From Pseudomonas putida (GTDB lineage Bacteria; Pseudomonadota; Gammaproteobacteria; Pseudomonadales; Pseudomonadaceae): a DNA stretch of 64,000 bases. Shown here piece after piece: positions 39,991-49,546 of the stretch (the first letter of the stretch is position 1; the number at the start of each line of letters is the position of its first letter). Location of the stretch: contig CP124529.1 of the NCBI GenBank assembly GCA_029953615.1, forward strand, positions 310,001 through 374,000, written 5' to 3'. Made by a program: the position numbers and the translations under genes. Below the pieces are notes generated by a model, which saw nothing but the letters and a program-made list of their open reading frames with translations, did no database searches and was not told the DNA's origin.

Positions 39991-41200
39991 AACTGAGCCC
40001 CGAGACAGGTGGGCGAGTGCCTTTGAGCTGCCAGGCACCGACCACCGCCGCCTTCCATTGGCGCGGGTTATGGTTGGCCACGGTGCGGGCATTGCGCCAA
40101 TGGCGGTCGAGGTTGTGCTGGCGCCCGGTGGTGGAGGCACCGCCAACGTCGAACAGCGTTTGCGCAGCCTGAAGCGCCAGCTCGGCAACCAGGTACTGGG
40201 TTTGCGCCACCTCGATCGCGGCCTGCTCCACGGCGGTTTCATCCAGTTGCGCGGCCCAGGCCTTGTCGAGGGTTGCAGCGGCCTTCACGACCATGGCCTC
40301 GGCGCCATAGGCACGGGCAGCGATATCGCCTACCGACAGCTCAACATAGGGGTCATCCACCGAGCGGCTGGCCGTGCTGTGCTTGATCGGGCGGGCATGC
40401 TCACGGGTGAAGCGGGTAGCGTCGTCCAGCGCATTGCGGGCGATACCAGCCAGCACGGTGGCAAGGAACAGCTGCAGGAATGGCGTGACGATGGTGCGCT
40501 TGCCCTCCTCCACGGTGCGCGTGCGGATATCGCTGGCCTCGACGCGCACATTGCGCAAATGGGTGGTGCCGCTGGCAGTCAGGCGCTGGCCCATAGCGTC
40601 GAAGTCGTCGACCAGTTCCAGGCCCTCGCGGTCACGCGGCAGGATGAACGACACCGGCTGCTCGTCCTCGTCCAGGGCAACGGCGCTGACATAGTCGGCG
40701 AACAATGCGCCCGTGCTGTAGAACTTGCTGCCGTTGGCGCGGAAGTGTTCGCCCTCGCGCACCAGACGCGCCGCGATGGCGCCGTTGGCACCGCCCAGTT
40801 CCCAGCCCGCGTTGCCGATCACCGCCCCCTGCAGATAGCGCGCGAACCAACGCTCGCGCTCCTGCTCGGCGCCTTCGGCCTGTGAAGCCAGCAGGCCTTC
40901 GACAAAGGCAAAACCCGGGCGTAGGGCCTGGGCCACGTTGGAATCGACCGAGGCGACTTGCAGCAGCAGTTCGATCACATCGCTGACATTGCCGCCGGGG
41001 CCGCCGTACTGCTCGGGGATACGCACGGTGTAAAGCCCGGCTGCCGCAAGCTGGGCAATGGCCTCATGGGGCAGCTGGCGTTCGCGCTCGCGCTGCGCGG
41101 CACCTTCGCCGATGGCGGGCAACAAGGCCACGATGCGGGCCTTCAGCTCCGCAACGCTGGTGGCCGGAGCCAGGGTTGGGAAACGTTGAAATGTGGTCAT
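39989..41200 (-). CDS. SfnB/DszC-like acyl-CoA-dehydrogenase-fold flavin oxidoreductase (module A); stop codon lost
   Basis: About 404 residues up to GLSF, the expected C-terminus. Acyl-CoA dehydrogenase fold: LYTVRIPEQYGGPGGNVSDVIELL near 55, NAGWELGGANGAIAARLVREGEHFRANGSKFYSTGA near 130, TASGTTHLRNVRVEA near 208, and FDVGGASTTGRQHNLDRHWRNARTVANHNP near 355. The W/H-R-NAR(T)..HNP end is typical of SfnB/DszC/dibenzothiophene-monooxygenase relatives, which use FMNH2 and O2 to oxidise organosulfur compounds rather than desaturate acyl-CoA. Here the frame runs on into the MFS gene because a base seems missing at 39989-39992. Confidence 0.8.
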
Positions 41201-41251
41201 GGTTCAGTCCTTTAAGTACATCTTTCGTTTAGGCGACCCGAGCCCTGTGGG

Positions 41252-41267
41252 AGCAGCTGTCTTGCCA
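41252..41267 (-). promoter_or_regulatory. Possible sigma-54 promoter before the module A oxidoreductase
   Basis: Reads TGGCAAGACAGCTGCT on the minus strand, with GG and GC at the -24/-12 spacing, 52 bases before the ATG at 41200. It overlaps a degenerate REP fragment (41242-41266), so chance origin is possible. Confidence 0.3.
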
Positions 41268-41287
41268 ATTTCTCAAGGCTGGCACGA

Positions 41288-41411
41288 TCCCTGTGGGAGC
41301 CGCGCTTGCCGGCGATGGGCCGCAAAGCGGCCCCGGCGATTCATGCAACAGCCTTGAAATCGTGGGGCCGCTTCGCGGCCCATCGCCGGCAAGCGCGGCT
41401 CCCACAGGGTC
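41288..41411. repeat. REPIN, 'CCGGCAAGCGCGGCTCCCACA' variant
   Basis: Units CCCTGTGGGAGCCGCGCTTG (41289) and CAAGCGCGGCTCCCACAGGG (41390-41409) with GC-rich inner arms. A degenerate third fragment lies at 41242-41266. Confidence 0.88.
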
Positions 41412-41440
41412 GGCGCAGGGCCTGGTGTCTCAGTTCACCT

Positions 41441-43154
41441 TCAAATAGCGATCTTCCACAGGCGGGTTTCGTCGAACAGGTCGAAGGCTTCGTGTTCCAG
41501 GTCCAGCGGTGGCACCACCAGTTCGGCGCCGCTGCCGGGCAGGCGCGGCACCGCGCCGAGCAATCGCTGGGTGTATGCGTGGGCCGGGCTCTCGAACAAC
41601 TGCTCGACCGGTGCCTGCTCCACCACCTGACCGTGGCGCATCACCAACACGTCATCGCTGACATGGCGGATCACCCCCAGATCGTGGGAAATGAACAGGT
41701 AGGCCAGGCCCAGTTCGTCCTGCAGGTCGGCCAGCAGGTCGAGCACCTGGGCCTGCACCGACACATCCAGGGCCGACACCGGCTCGTCGCAGATGATCAC
41801 CCTGGGTTCGCTGGCGATCGCCCGGGCAATTGCCACCCGCTGGCGCTGGCCGCCCGACAGTTGCAACGGTCTGCGCTGGCCGAGTTCTGCCGGTAAACGC
41901 ACCTGGTTGAGCAGCACAGCAATACGTGCCGGCCTGGCGGGCGCCTCGATACCGGCTACCTGCAAGGCGTCATCAAGAATCTGCGCCACGCTCCAACGCG
42001 GGTCGAACGAGCCCAGCGGGTCCTGGTAGATCACGCTGATCTCGCGACGCAGCGGCCTGCGCACTGCCTCGCTCACAGCATTGCCCGGGCGGTTCCAGGG
42101 TTGCCCGCGATAAAGCACTTCACCCTCATCAGGCTGCAGCAGGCCGAGGGCAATGCGCGCCACGGTGGTCTTGCCCGAGCCGGACTCACCGACAATGCCC
42201 AGGGTGCGCCCGGCACGCAGGCTGAAGTCGACCCCCTGCAACACCTGCCGCACCAGCCCGTCCGGGCCGAGGTAGCGCTTGCCCAGGCCACGGCCTTCGA
42301 GCAGCACGTCGCTGTGCGAGCGTGCCTGCGGTGCTCGGCGTACGCCAGCCCGCTCGGGTGACAGCCGGCTGCCGCGCGGGTGCTCGGCCGGTACTGCCGC
42401 CAGCAAGGCCTGGGTGTACGGGTGACGCGGCTGGCGCAGCACCTGCCGTATCGGCCCCTGCTCCAGCACTTCGCCATGACGCAGTACCACCACCTCATCG
42501 GCCAGTTGGGCGACCACTGCCAGGTCGTGGCTGATGATCAGCAGCGAGGCGCCGCGGGCCTTGATCTGCTGGAACACTTCGAGAATCTGTGCCTGTACGG
42601 TGGCGTCCAGCGCGGTGGTCGGCTCGTCGGCGATCACCAGCGCCGGGTCCAGGGCCAGGGCGCTGGCGATCAGTGCACGCTGGCGCAGGCCACCGGACAA
42701 TTGCCCGGGACGCTGGCGAGCGCGCAGCTCGACATCCGGCACGCCTACCCGCTCGAGCAACGCATGCACACGCGCAGTACGGCTGTGGCGGTCACCGTAT
42801 CGGTGGGTCTGCAGCACTTCGAGAATTTCCTTGCCTACCGGGCGCAACGGGTCCAGCGACACCAGCGCATCCTGCAGCACGAAGCCGATATCCTTGCCAC
42901 GCACCGCGCGCCACTGACGCTCACTGAGGTCGAGCAGGTCGTGGCCGCCGAAACTCAAACGACGAGCACTCACCTGCCCGCGCTCTCCGGCCAGCCCCGA
43001 CCAGGCAGCGGGCACTGACGCTCTTGCCCGAGCCGGACTCGCCGACCAAGGCCAGGCAACGGCCCGGCTGCAAGGTGAAAGACAGATCACGGACCACGCT
43101 GACGCCATCAAAGGCCACGTTCAGCCCTTCGACGATCAAGGTCTTGTCGCTCAT
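41441..43154 (-). CDS. Dual ABC ATPase (fused DppD-DppF type), module A, one frameshift
   Basis: About 570 residues when the frame is repaired. First half starts at MSDKTLIVEGLNVAF (43154) with Walker A GESGSGKSVSARCLVG near 38, signature LSGGLRQRALIASALAL near 155 and Walker B LVIADEPTTALDATV. Second half has Walker A GESGSGKTTVARIALGLL near 337 and LSGGQRQRVAIARAIASEP near 440. Both nucleotide sites intact. The break is one extra base in CCCC at 42995-42998, right after the first Walker A. Overlaps the permease gene by ATGA. Energises peptide/nickel-family uptake. Confidence 0.85.
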
Positions 43155-44014
43155 GGCAGGCGCCCCTCCAGGCGTTGTTGGATATAGCGGCCCGTCACGG
43201 TGGTCGCCAGGGTGGTGAGGACGATGAACAGGCCAGGGAAGAAGGTGAGCCACCAGGCATTGGCGATGAAGTCGCGCCCCATGGACAACATGGTCCCCCA
43301 CTCCGGCGCCGGCGGCCGCGCGCCCAGGCCGAGGAAGCTCAGCGCCGAAGCCCAGACGATGGCCTGGCCAACGCCCATGGTCAGTGTCACCACCAATGGC
43401 CGCATGGCGTTGGGCAGCAATTGGCGCAGCACGATGCGCGAAGTCGGGTGCCCCAGCGCCCGCGCCGCTTCGATGTAACCGGCGTTGCGTACCGCCAGCA
43501 CCTGGCCACGGACCATGCGCGCATAGCCCGGCGCCCCACCCAGCCCGGTGGCGACGATCAAGGGGCCGACGCCGCTGCCGAACACCGCCACGAACAGCAA
43601 CGCCAGCACCAGGCTGGGGAAGGCGAACAGCACCTCCAGCAACCAGCCCACCGCACGGTCCACGCGTGCGCCGCCAAGGCCACCGAGCAGACCGAGCGCG
43701 ATGGCGATAACCATGGAAATGGCTGTAGCCGCGATACCGATCAACAGGCTCTGCCGGGCGCCGTGGACGACCCGCGCAAAGATGTCGCGGCCTGACTGGT
43801 CGGTGCCCAGCCAGTGCGCCCAGCTGGGCGGCTGGAAAGCTTCCCGCGGGACGATGGCCAAGGGATCGATGCGAGTGAACAGCCCCGGCATCAACGCGGC
43901 CAGAAGCAATGCGAACAGAAACAGGATCGCCAGGCTTGCGCCCAGTGGCGGCAGGGTCAGATGACGCTGCCGGCGCAACGATGCCAAGGCTTGATCATGG
44001 GTCAGGTCTGTCAT
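43151..44014 (-). CDS. ABC permease, DppC type (module A)
   Basis: 287 residues, 6 helices. HWLGTDQSGRDIFARVVHGARQSLLIGI near 75 is the DppC/OppC signature, and EAA loop EAARALGHPTSRIVLRQLLPNAMRPLVV near 185. Start at MTDLTHD because its ATGA overlaps the preceding permease stop. Partner of the DppB-type permease upstream. Confidence 0.92.
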   Translation of the reverse strand: MTDLTHDQALASLRRQRHLTLPPLGASLAILFLFALLLAALMPGLFTRIDPLAIVPREAFQPPSWAHWLGTDQSGRDIFARVVHGARQSLLIGIAATAISMVIAIALGLLGGLGGARVDRAVGWLLEVLFAFPSLVLALLFVAVFGSGVGPLIVATGLGGAPGYARMVRGQVLAVRNAGYIEAARALGHPTSRIVLRQLLPNAMRPLVVTLTMGVGQAIVWASALSFLGLGARPPAPEWGTMLSMGRDFIANAWWLTFFPGLFIVLTTLATTVTGRYIQQRLEGRLP

Positions 44015-44997
44015 GCTGCAGCCTCCTGCTGCCGAGGGTCGATCCACTGGTACAGCAGGTCGACCAGAATGTTCGCCAGTACATAGCCGGCCGCCACTAC
44101 CAGGCTGATGCCTATCACCAGTGGCAGGTCCTGGGCCTGCACCGCCTGGTACAGCTGGCGGCCCACCCCCTTGCGGGAAAAGATCACCTCGCACACCACC
44201 GCGCCACTGATCAGCGCGCCGATAGCCCAGCCCGACAACGACACCCCTGGCAGCAAGGCATGGCGCAAGGCATGCCGAAAACGCACGGCCAGGTCACTCA
44301 GCCCCCGTGTGCGGGCAGTGAGCACGAAGGGTTGATCGAGGGTCAGTTCCAGCGACTCCCGGGTGACCTGGGCGATGAAGCCGGCCAACGGAATCGCCAG
44401 GGACAACGCCGGCAGTATCAGGCTGGCGAAGCTGTCGCTACCGGCCGGTGGGAACCAGCGCAGGCCGAAGGCGAACACCGCCAGCAACACCACGCCGAGC
44501 CAGAAGTGCGGCAGCGCCGCGCTGAGGGTTTCCGCCAGCGAGGCGATGCCGCCGACCAGCCTGCCGCGCCCGGCGGTGACCACGGTCAGCAGCAGCACCA
44601 GCAACCAGGCCAGCAGCAGGGCGGCAACGGTCAGTTGCAAGGTCGCCCCGCCCTGCTCCGCCAGCACACGAGTGACTGGCAGGTGCTGCGAGTAGGACAC
44701 CCCCAAGTCACCTTGCAGCAAGCGCCCGAGGTAGAACACGTACTGCACGGCCAGTGGCTTGTCGAGGCCGTACTCCACGCGCGCGGCTTCAATCGCTTCC
44801 GGCGTCGGGTTGCCACTGGGGCCACCAAGAATCGCCAGCACCGGGTCACCCGGCATCAGCCGCAGTGCGAAGAAGGTCAGGGTCGCCACCGCCCACAGCA
44901 CCAGCACGCCACCGGCCAGGCGGATGGCGGCGCGCCGGCCCAGGGCAGCCAGGCGCTCACGACGCAAGTCGGTCACCGTGCGTGTCGTCGTAGTCAT
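44011..44997 (-). CDS. ABC permease, DppB type (module A)
   Basis: 328 residues from MTTTTRTV. LVLWAVATLTFFALRLMPGDPVLAILGG near 32 (DppB N-terminal motif), YGLDKPLAVQYVFYLGRLLQGDLGVSY near 75, and EAA-like loop TARTRGLSDLAVRFRHALRHALLPGVSL near 225. Its ATG overlaps the binding-protein stop (ATGA). Confidence 0.92.
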   Translation of the reverse strand: MTTTTRTVTDLRRERLAALGRRAAIRLAGGVLVLWAVATLTFFALRLMPGDPVLAILGGPSGNPTPEAIEAARVEYGLDKPLAVQYVFYLGRLLQGDLGVSYSQHLPVTRVLAEQGGATLQLTVAALLLAWLLVLLLTVVTAGRGRLVGGIASLAETLSAALPHFWLGVVLLAVFAFGLRWFPPAGSDSFASLILPALSLAIPLAGFIAQVTRESLELTLDQPFVLTARTRGLSDLAVRFRHALRHALLPGVSLSGWAIGALISGAVVCEVIFSRKGVGRQLYQAVQAQDLPLVIGISLVVAAGYVLANILVDLLYQWIDPRQQEAAA

Positions 44998-46629
44998 TTG
45001 TTCACCCATGCGTCATAGAGGTAGGTCACAGCCAGCGAAGGCTCCAGGCGCACGCCATGGGCGGTCTTGTAGATGCCCAGGCGCGTGCTTTGCGGATAGG
45101 TGGTGAGTTGCAGGTACTGCGCGGCGGCCTGTTGCTGTGCCTGGAAGTAGCGCTGGCGGCGCAGGCCCGCGTCCTGGGTGGCCAGGGCGCTGTCAAGCAG
45201 CGCGTCGTAGCCCGGGTCGGCGTAGCCGGAGGAGTTCTGGTGATAACCGCCAACCCCAGCCGGCTGCACGAACGCGGTGGTGAAGATGATGCGCAGCACA
45301 TCGGGGGTGTTGGTGTTCCAGTAGCCGATACGGATGTCATAGTCCCAGGCGGCCTGGCGGGCGGTGACCTGGGCATCGCTCATCTGGTCCAGCACCAGCT
45401 CCAGGCCCGCCTGCCGGGTTGTGGCCTGTACCTGTTCCCACAGGGTCAGTTCCGACGGCGGCGTGCGCGCACCGATCAGCACGACGGCGCGCAGCCGCTG
45501 GCCGTTCCTGGTGCGGTAGCCTTCGCTGTCACGGCCGGTCCAGCCGGCCTCGTCGAGCAGCCTGGCGGCGCGGGCCGGGTCGTAGTCCTGGCTACGCTCG
45601 AAGGCACCGCTGTAGAACGGTGTGGCCAGGCTCAGCGGCCCACCGGCGCGGGGGAACTCGCCGAAGTACACGCTCTTCAGCGCCCCCTCGACATCGGCGC
45701 TGCGAACGAAAGCCTCGCGTACGCGGATGTCGTCGAACGGTGCACGGCGCAGGTTGAAGGTGCCATTGGTGGGGTTGCCCGGGCGCTGGGCGATGATCAG
45801 TTTCACGTCCGGATTGCGCCGTGCTGCTTCGTGCGACTCTGGTGGCAATGCTTCGATCACATCAACCTCACCGGCCTGCAGCGAGGCGAAGCGCACCGAC
45901 GGTTCCTGTATGAACTTCCACACGATGCGCTCAAGGTACGCAGGGCCCTGGTGTCGTGCGGTCGGTGGCGCCCAGTTGTAGGCCGGGTTGCGCACCCAGC
46001 TCCACCTGGTTCTGCCGGTCCCAGCGCACCACCTTGAACGGCCCGCTGCCAACCGGGCTTTCGCAGTTCTGGTCACGGCTGCGTTGCAACGCCGTGGGCG
46101 ACTGGATGCCGAGAAAACCCTGGGCCAGCACTTCAAGGAACGCCGCATAGGGTGTCGCCAGGGTGACTTCGGCAGTGTAGGTGTCGAGCACCTTCGTGCC
46201 GCGGTACTGGCGGATGTAGCCACCGGCGGTACTGGATTGGGTCTTGGGGTTGGCCATGTGGTCGAGGTTGGCCTTGACCGCTTCGGCATTGAACGGCGTA
46301 CCGTCGGTGAACTGCACGTCGCGGCGCAGGTGGAAGGTGTAGCGCAGGCCGTCTGGCGAAACCTCCCAGCTTGTCGCCAGCCAAGGCCCTATCCGGCCGT
46401 TGCTGTCCATCGACACCAGCGAATCGAGGTACTGCTGGGCGAGGAATACCTGCGGCATGTCGCCGGCCACATGCGGGTCCAGGCAGGTGGGCTCGCGGTC
46501 GGTGGCGTAGACCAGGGTGCCGCCCTGCTGCGGCTGGGTGCTTTGCGCCGTGTGCTGCTCGTTCGGCTTGCAGCCGAGCAAGGCCAGTACGGTGCAGAGC
46601 GGGATAAGTGGGAAGGTGGGTGTGTTCAA
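44994..46629 (-). CDS. ABC substrate-binding lipoprotein, SBP_bac_5 family (module A), one frameshift
   Basis: About 544 residues when repaired. Lipobox LALLGC with lipidated Cys 20; then GGTLVYATDREPTCLDPHVAGD near 37, LATSWEVSPDGLRYTFHLRRDVQFTDGTPFNAEAVK near 85 (family signature), SPVGSGPFKVVRWDRQNQVEL near 190. After the break come VRNPAYNWAPP and the rest to AWVNK. The extra base is in CCC at 45995-45997. Starts with TTG at 46629, AGGAG 6 bases upstream. Follows a sigma-54 promoter. Ligand unknown; family binds peptides, nickel chelates, glutathione and opine-like compounds. Confidence 0.85.
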
Positions 46630-46666
46630 GAGCGCTCCTGCGGTGACTGGGCTTCAATAGGCCTGT

Positions 46667-46682
46667 TGCAGGAGTTGTGCCG
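46667..46682 (-). promoter_or_regulatory. Sigma-54 promoter of ABC module A
   Basis: Minus strand CGGCACAACTCCTGCA, matching (T)GGCAC-N5-yTGCw with GG and GC 10 bases apart. Ends 38 bases before the TTG start, the same distance as in module B. Confidence 0.7.
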
Positions 46683-46726
46683 GGCTCAAGGGCTTGATTT
46701 TCTGGGGTTTGCCGAGGGTGAGGTGC

Positions 46727-46769
46727 TGTTGCGGGGGCAAAGTGTGCGGGGGGTGTTGGTGGGGCGACA
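46727..46769. promoter_or_regulatory. Candidate enhancer sites (UAS) for module A
   Basis: TGTTGGTGGGGCGACA (46754-46769) is TGT-N10-ACA with arms TGTTG/CGACA; TGTTGCGGGGGCAAAG (46727-46742) is a weaker relative 27 bases away. They lie 45-100 bases upstream of the sigma-54 promoter, where enhancer-binding proteins act, and resemble the sites at 56080 and 56144. Confidence 0.45.
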
Positions 46770-46840
46770 GTGAACTGTGTTTTGTTTGTGATCATCCATG
46801 CCTCCCCCACTGTCAGCCCCGACTTCCAGGCATGCACAGG

Positions 46841-46866
46841 ATCTGTAGGAGCAGCCTTGCCCGCGT
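46841..46866. repeat. Solitary REP fragment
   Basis: ATCTGTAGGAGCAGCCTTGC followed by CCGCG: a single diverged unit between the two ABC modules. Confidence 0.55.
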
Positions 46867-46882
46867 CAGGGCTGGCACGGGT

Positions 46883-48532
46883 TTACACGGCAATCCGCGC
46901 AAACCAGCTTGACCGCGCCGCCGGAAGATGAGGCACGGCGTCGAGCAAAGCGCGGGTATAGGCATGACGCGGCTGACCGAGCACCTGGACTGCCGCCCCT
47001 TGTTCCACCACCCTTCCTCCCTGCATCACCAACACCTGGTCGCTGACCTGCTCCACCACCCCAAGGTCGTGGGAGATGAACAGGCAGGCCAGGTTCAACT
47101 CCGCCTTGAGCTCGGCCAGCAATGCCAGGATGCGCGCCTGCACCGACACATCCAGTGCCGATACCGGTTCGTCCAGCACCAGTGCCCTGGGCTTCATGGC
47201 CAGCGCCCGGGCAATCGCGATGCGCTGCCGCTGTCCGCCCGACAACTCCAGCGGACGGCGCTCGAGCAACCCCGCCGGTAACTGCACCCGTTCCAGCAAC
47301 GCCGCCGCCTCGGTGCGCTGCAACACACGCGGTACACCCGCATGCGCCAGCGCTTCGGCCAATACCCGTAGCACGGTGTAGCGTGGATCGAACGAGGCCA
47401 GCGGGTCCTGGAACACCACCTGGATCCCCTGCCGCGCCTGGCGCTGCTGCGCGGCAGACAACGCAAGCCAATCCTGCCCGGCCAGGTGCAGGCTGCCTTG
47501 CTCCGGCCGTTCCAGTCCCAGCAGGATGCGCCCCAGCGTGCTCTTGCCGGAACCGGACTCGCCCACCACGCCAAGGGTTTGCCCGGCGCGCAACTGCAGC
47601 GACACATCGTCCAGCACCTGACGCATTCGCCCGTCCGGCCCTACAAAGGCCTTGCTCAGGCCGCGCGCCTCCAGCACCACGGGTTGCTTGTCCACGGTGT
47701 CCTCCACCAGCGCCAGGGCAGGCGCCGCCGGCCGTTTGAAATGTACCGCCCGCGCCGCGCTCAACAGGCGTTGGGTATAGGGGTCCTGCGGGTCCTGCAG
47801 GACCTGTTCGACACTGCCCTGTTCCACCACCACCCCATGGCGCATCACTGCCACCCGGTCGGCCAGGCGTGCGACCACGGCTAGGTCATGGCTGACCATC
47901 AACAGGCTGTTGTCGCGCTCGCGCAGTTGCTCCAGCAGGTCGAGAATCTGCGCCTGCACCGTGGCGTCCAGCGCGGTGGTGGGCTCGTCGGCGATCAACA
48001 GGCGCGGCTGACAGGCGATGGCCGAAGCAATCAGGGCGCGTTGCCTGAGGCCTCCGGAGAGCTGCCACGGGTATTGCCGGGCACGCACTTCGGGTTCAGG
48101 CACTCCGACCTGGCGCAACAACTCGAGCACCCGCAGACGGCGCTGCTCCGCAGCCAGATCGGTGTGCAGCAACAATGGCTCCTCGACCTCTGCCCCCACG
48201 CGGCGCAGCGGGTCGAGCGAGCCCAACGCATCCTGCATGACAAAGCCGATGTGCTCGCCGCGCAAGCGCTGCCACGCGCGCTCATCGAACTGCCGAAGGT
48301 CCTGCCCGGCAAAGGCCAGGCGCTGCGCCTGCACATGGGCACCGGCGCCGGTCAGGCCGACCAGGGTACGCGCCGTGACGCTCTTGCCCGAGCCCGATTC
48401 GCCCACCAATGCCAGGCACTGCCCGGCATGCAATTGCAGGTCGACGCCGTGCACCACTGGCACACCCTTGAAGCTCACGTGCAGGCCGCGGATGTCCACC
48501 AGCGGTGCCTGGTTCCTCTCGAAGATGCTCAT
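46883..48532 (-). CDS. Dual ABC ATPase (fused DppD-DppF type), module B
   Basis: 549 residues, intact. Half 1: Walker A GESGSGKSVTARTLVGL near 44, LSGGLRQRALIASAIA near 168, LLIADEPTTALDATV. Half 2: Walker A GESGSGKSTLGRILLGLE near 325, LSGGQRQRIAIARALAMKP near 425, LVLDEPVSALDVSV, and H-loops in both. Paralogous to the module A ATPase in order and motifs, but clearly diverged. Overlaps the permease gene by ATGA. Confidence 0.93.
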   Translation of the reverse strand: MSIFERNQAPLVDIRGLHVSFKGVPVVHGVDLQLHAGQCLALVGESGSGKSVTARTLVGLTGAGAHVQAQRLAFAGQDLRQFDERAWQRLRGEHIGFVMQDALGSLDPLRRVGAEVEEPLLLHTDLAAEQRRLRVLELLRQVGVPEPEVRARQYPWQLSGGLRQRALIASAIACQPRLLIADEPTTALDATVQAQILDLLEQLRERDNSLLMVSHDLAVVARLADRVAVMRHGVVVEQGSVEQVLQDPQDPYTQRLLSAARAVHFKRPAAPALALVEDTVDKQPVVLEARGLSKAFVGPDGRMRQVLDDVSLQLRAGQTLGVVGESGSGKSTLGRILLGLERPEQGSLHLAGQDWLALSAAQQRQARQGIQVVFQDPLASFDPRYTVLRVLAEALAHAGVPRVLQRTEAAALLERVQLPAGLLERRPLELSGGQRQRIAIARALAMKPRALVLDEPVSALDVSVQARILALLAELKAELNLACLFISHDLGVVEQVSDQVLVMQGGRVVEQGAAVQVLGQPRHAYTRALLDAVPHLPAARSSWFARIAV

Positions 48533-49383
48533 GCGTGTCTGCCCTCGCTACGGCGCAGCCAGTCTCGGCCAATGACAGTGATGGAAATGACAGTCAGGGT
48601 GATCGCCAGCGCTGGCCAGGCCATCAGCCAGGGTGCGTTGGCCATGAAGTTGCGCGCCACTGCCATCATCGCGCCCCACTCCGGCGCGGGCGGTGGTGCG
48701 CCGAAGCCGAGGAAGCTCAGCGCAGCGGCGGCGGTGATGGCGCCACCCAGGCCGATGCAGGCCAGGATCAGCACGGGTTGCACGGCATTGGGCAGTACAT
48801 GCCAGAACACCACGGCCAAGGGCCTGCGGCCCAGCGTGACTGCCGCTTCGACGAAGCTGGCACGCCGGATGGTCAGGGTCTGGGCGCGTACCAGGCGGGC
48901 ATAGCGCGGCACCGAGGCAATGCCGACGGCGAGGATCAGGTTGCTGGTGCCCTGGCCGAACAGGGTGATGATGACCAACGCCAGCAACAGGTCCGGGAAG
49001 GCCAGCAACACATCGACGGCGCGCATCAGCAGGTTGTCCAGCCAGGCTGGAGAAAGGCCGGCGAGCAAGCCGAGCAGCGTGCCCAGGCCAAGCCCGACCA
49101 GGGTGGCAGCCAGGCCGATGTAGAGCGATGGGCGGGCGCCATGGATCAGCCGGCTGAGCACATCGCGGCCGTTCTCGTCACTGCCCAGCCAGAAGGCGGG
49201 GCCTGGCGGGTAGTAAGCCAGGCGGGCGTCGGCAGCCAACGGGTCGGTTGGCGAGAGGCAGTCGGGGAAGGTTACTGCCAGCAGGAGCAAACCGAGCATT
49301 GCCCAGGCGAAGAACAGGCCGGGGCGTACTTGCCACTGCGGTCTGCTGATCCAGCTGGGGGGTGCCAACGATATCGTGTTCAT
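48529..49383 (-). CDS. ABC permease, DppC type (module B)
   Basis: 284 residues. FWLGSDENGRDVLSRLIHGARPSLYIGLAAT near 74 and EAA loop EAAVTLGRRPLAVVFWHVLPNAVQPVLI near 184. Start at MNTISLAPP with AAGGA 6 bases upstream. In module B this permease is separated from its DppB partner by the oxidoreductase genes, an unusual order. Confidence 0.92.
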   Translation of the reverse strand: MNTISLAPPSWISRPQWQVRPGLFFAWAMLGLLLLAVTFPDCLSPTDPLAADARLAYYPPGPAFWLGSDENGRDVLSRLIHGARPSLYIGLAATLVGLGLGTLLGLLAGLSPAWLDNLLMRAVDVLLAFPDLLLALVIITLFGQGTSNLILAVGIASVPRYARLVRAQTLTIRRASFVEAAVTLGRRPLAVVFWHVLPNAVQPVLILACIGLGGAITAAAALSFLGFGAPPPAPEWGAMMAVARNFMANAPWLMAWPALAITLTVISITVIGRDWLRRSEGRHA

Positions 49384-49409
49384 AGCGATCCTTCTTGTGT
49401 CGCCTGGAT

Positions 49410-49524
49410 TGGGGCTGCTGCGCAGCCCATCGCCGGCAAGCCGGGCTCCCACAGCGACCGCGCAACGCTTGAAGTCTGCGCCGTACCTGTGGGAGCCCCG
49501 GCTTGCCGGCGATGGGCCGCAAGG
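49410..49524. repeat. REPIN, 'CCGGCAAGCCGGGCTCCCACA' variant
   Basis: Units ATCGCCGGCAAGCCGGGCTC (49429) and GAGCCCCGGCTTGCCGGCGA (about 49493-49512), outer arms GGGGCTGCTGCGCAGCCC/GGGCCGC. It splits the AKR gene from the DppC permease gene. Confidence 0.9.
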
Positions 49525-49546
49525 ACAGTGATCCTGTGGAAACAGG

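Noticed and set aside
38816-41200. A 794-residue apparent fusion of an acyl-CoA dehydrogenase with an unknown C-terminal domain
   Set aside because: The C-terminal half is the MFS gene read in the wrong frame; the fusion comes from a probable missing base at 39989-39992.
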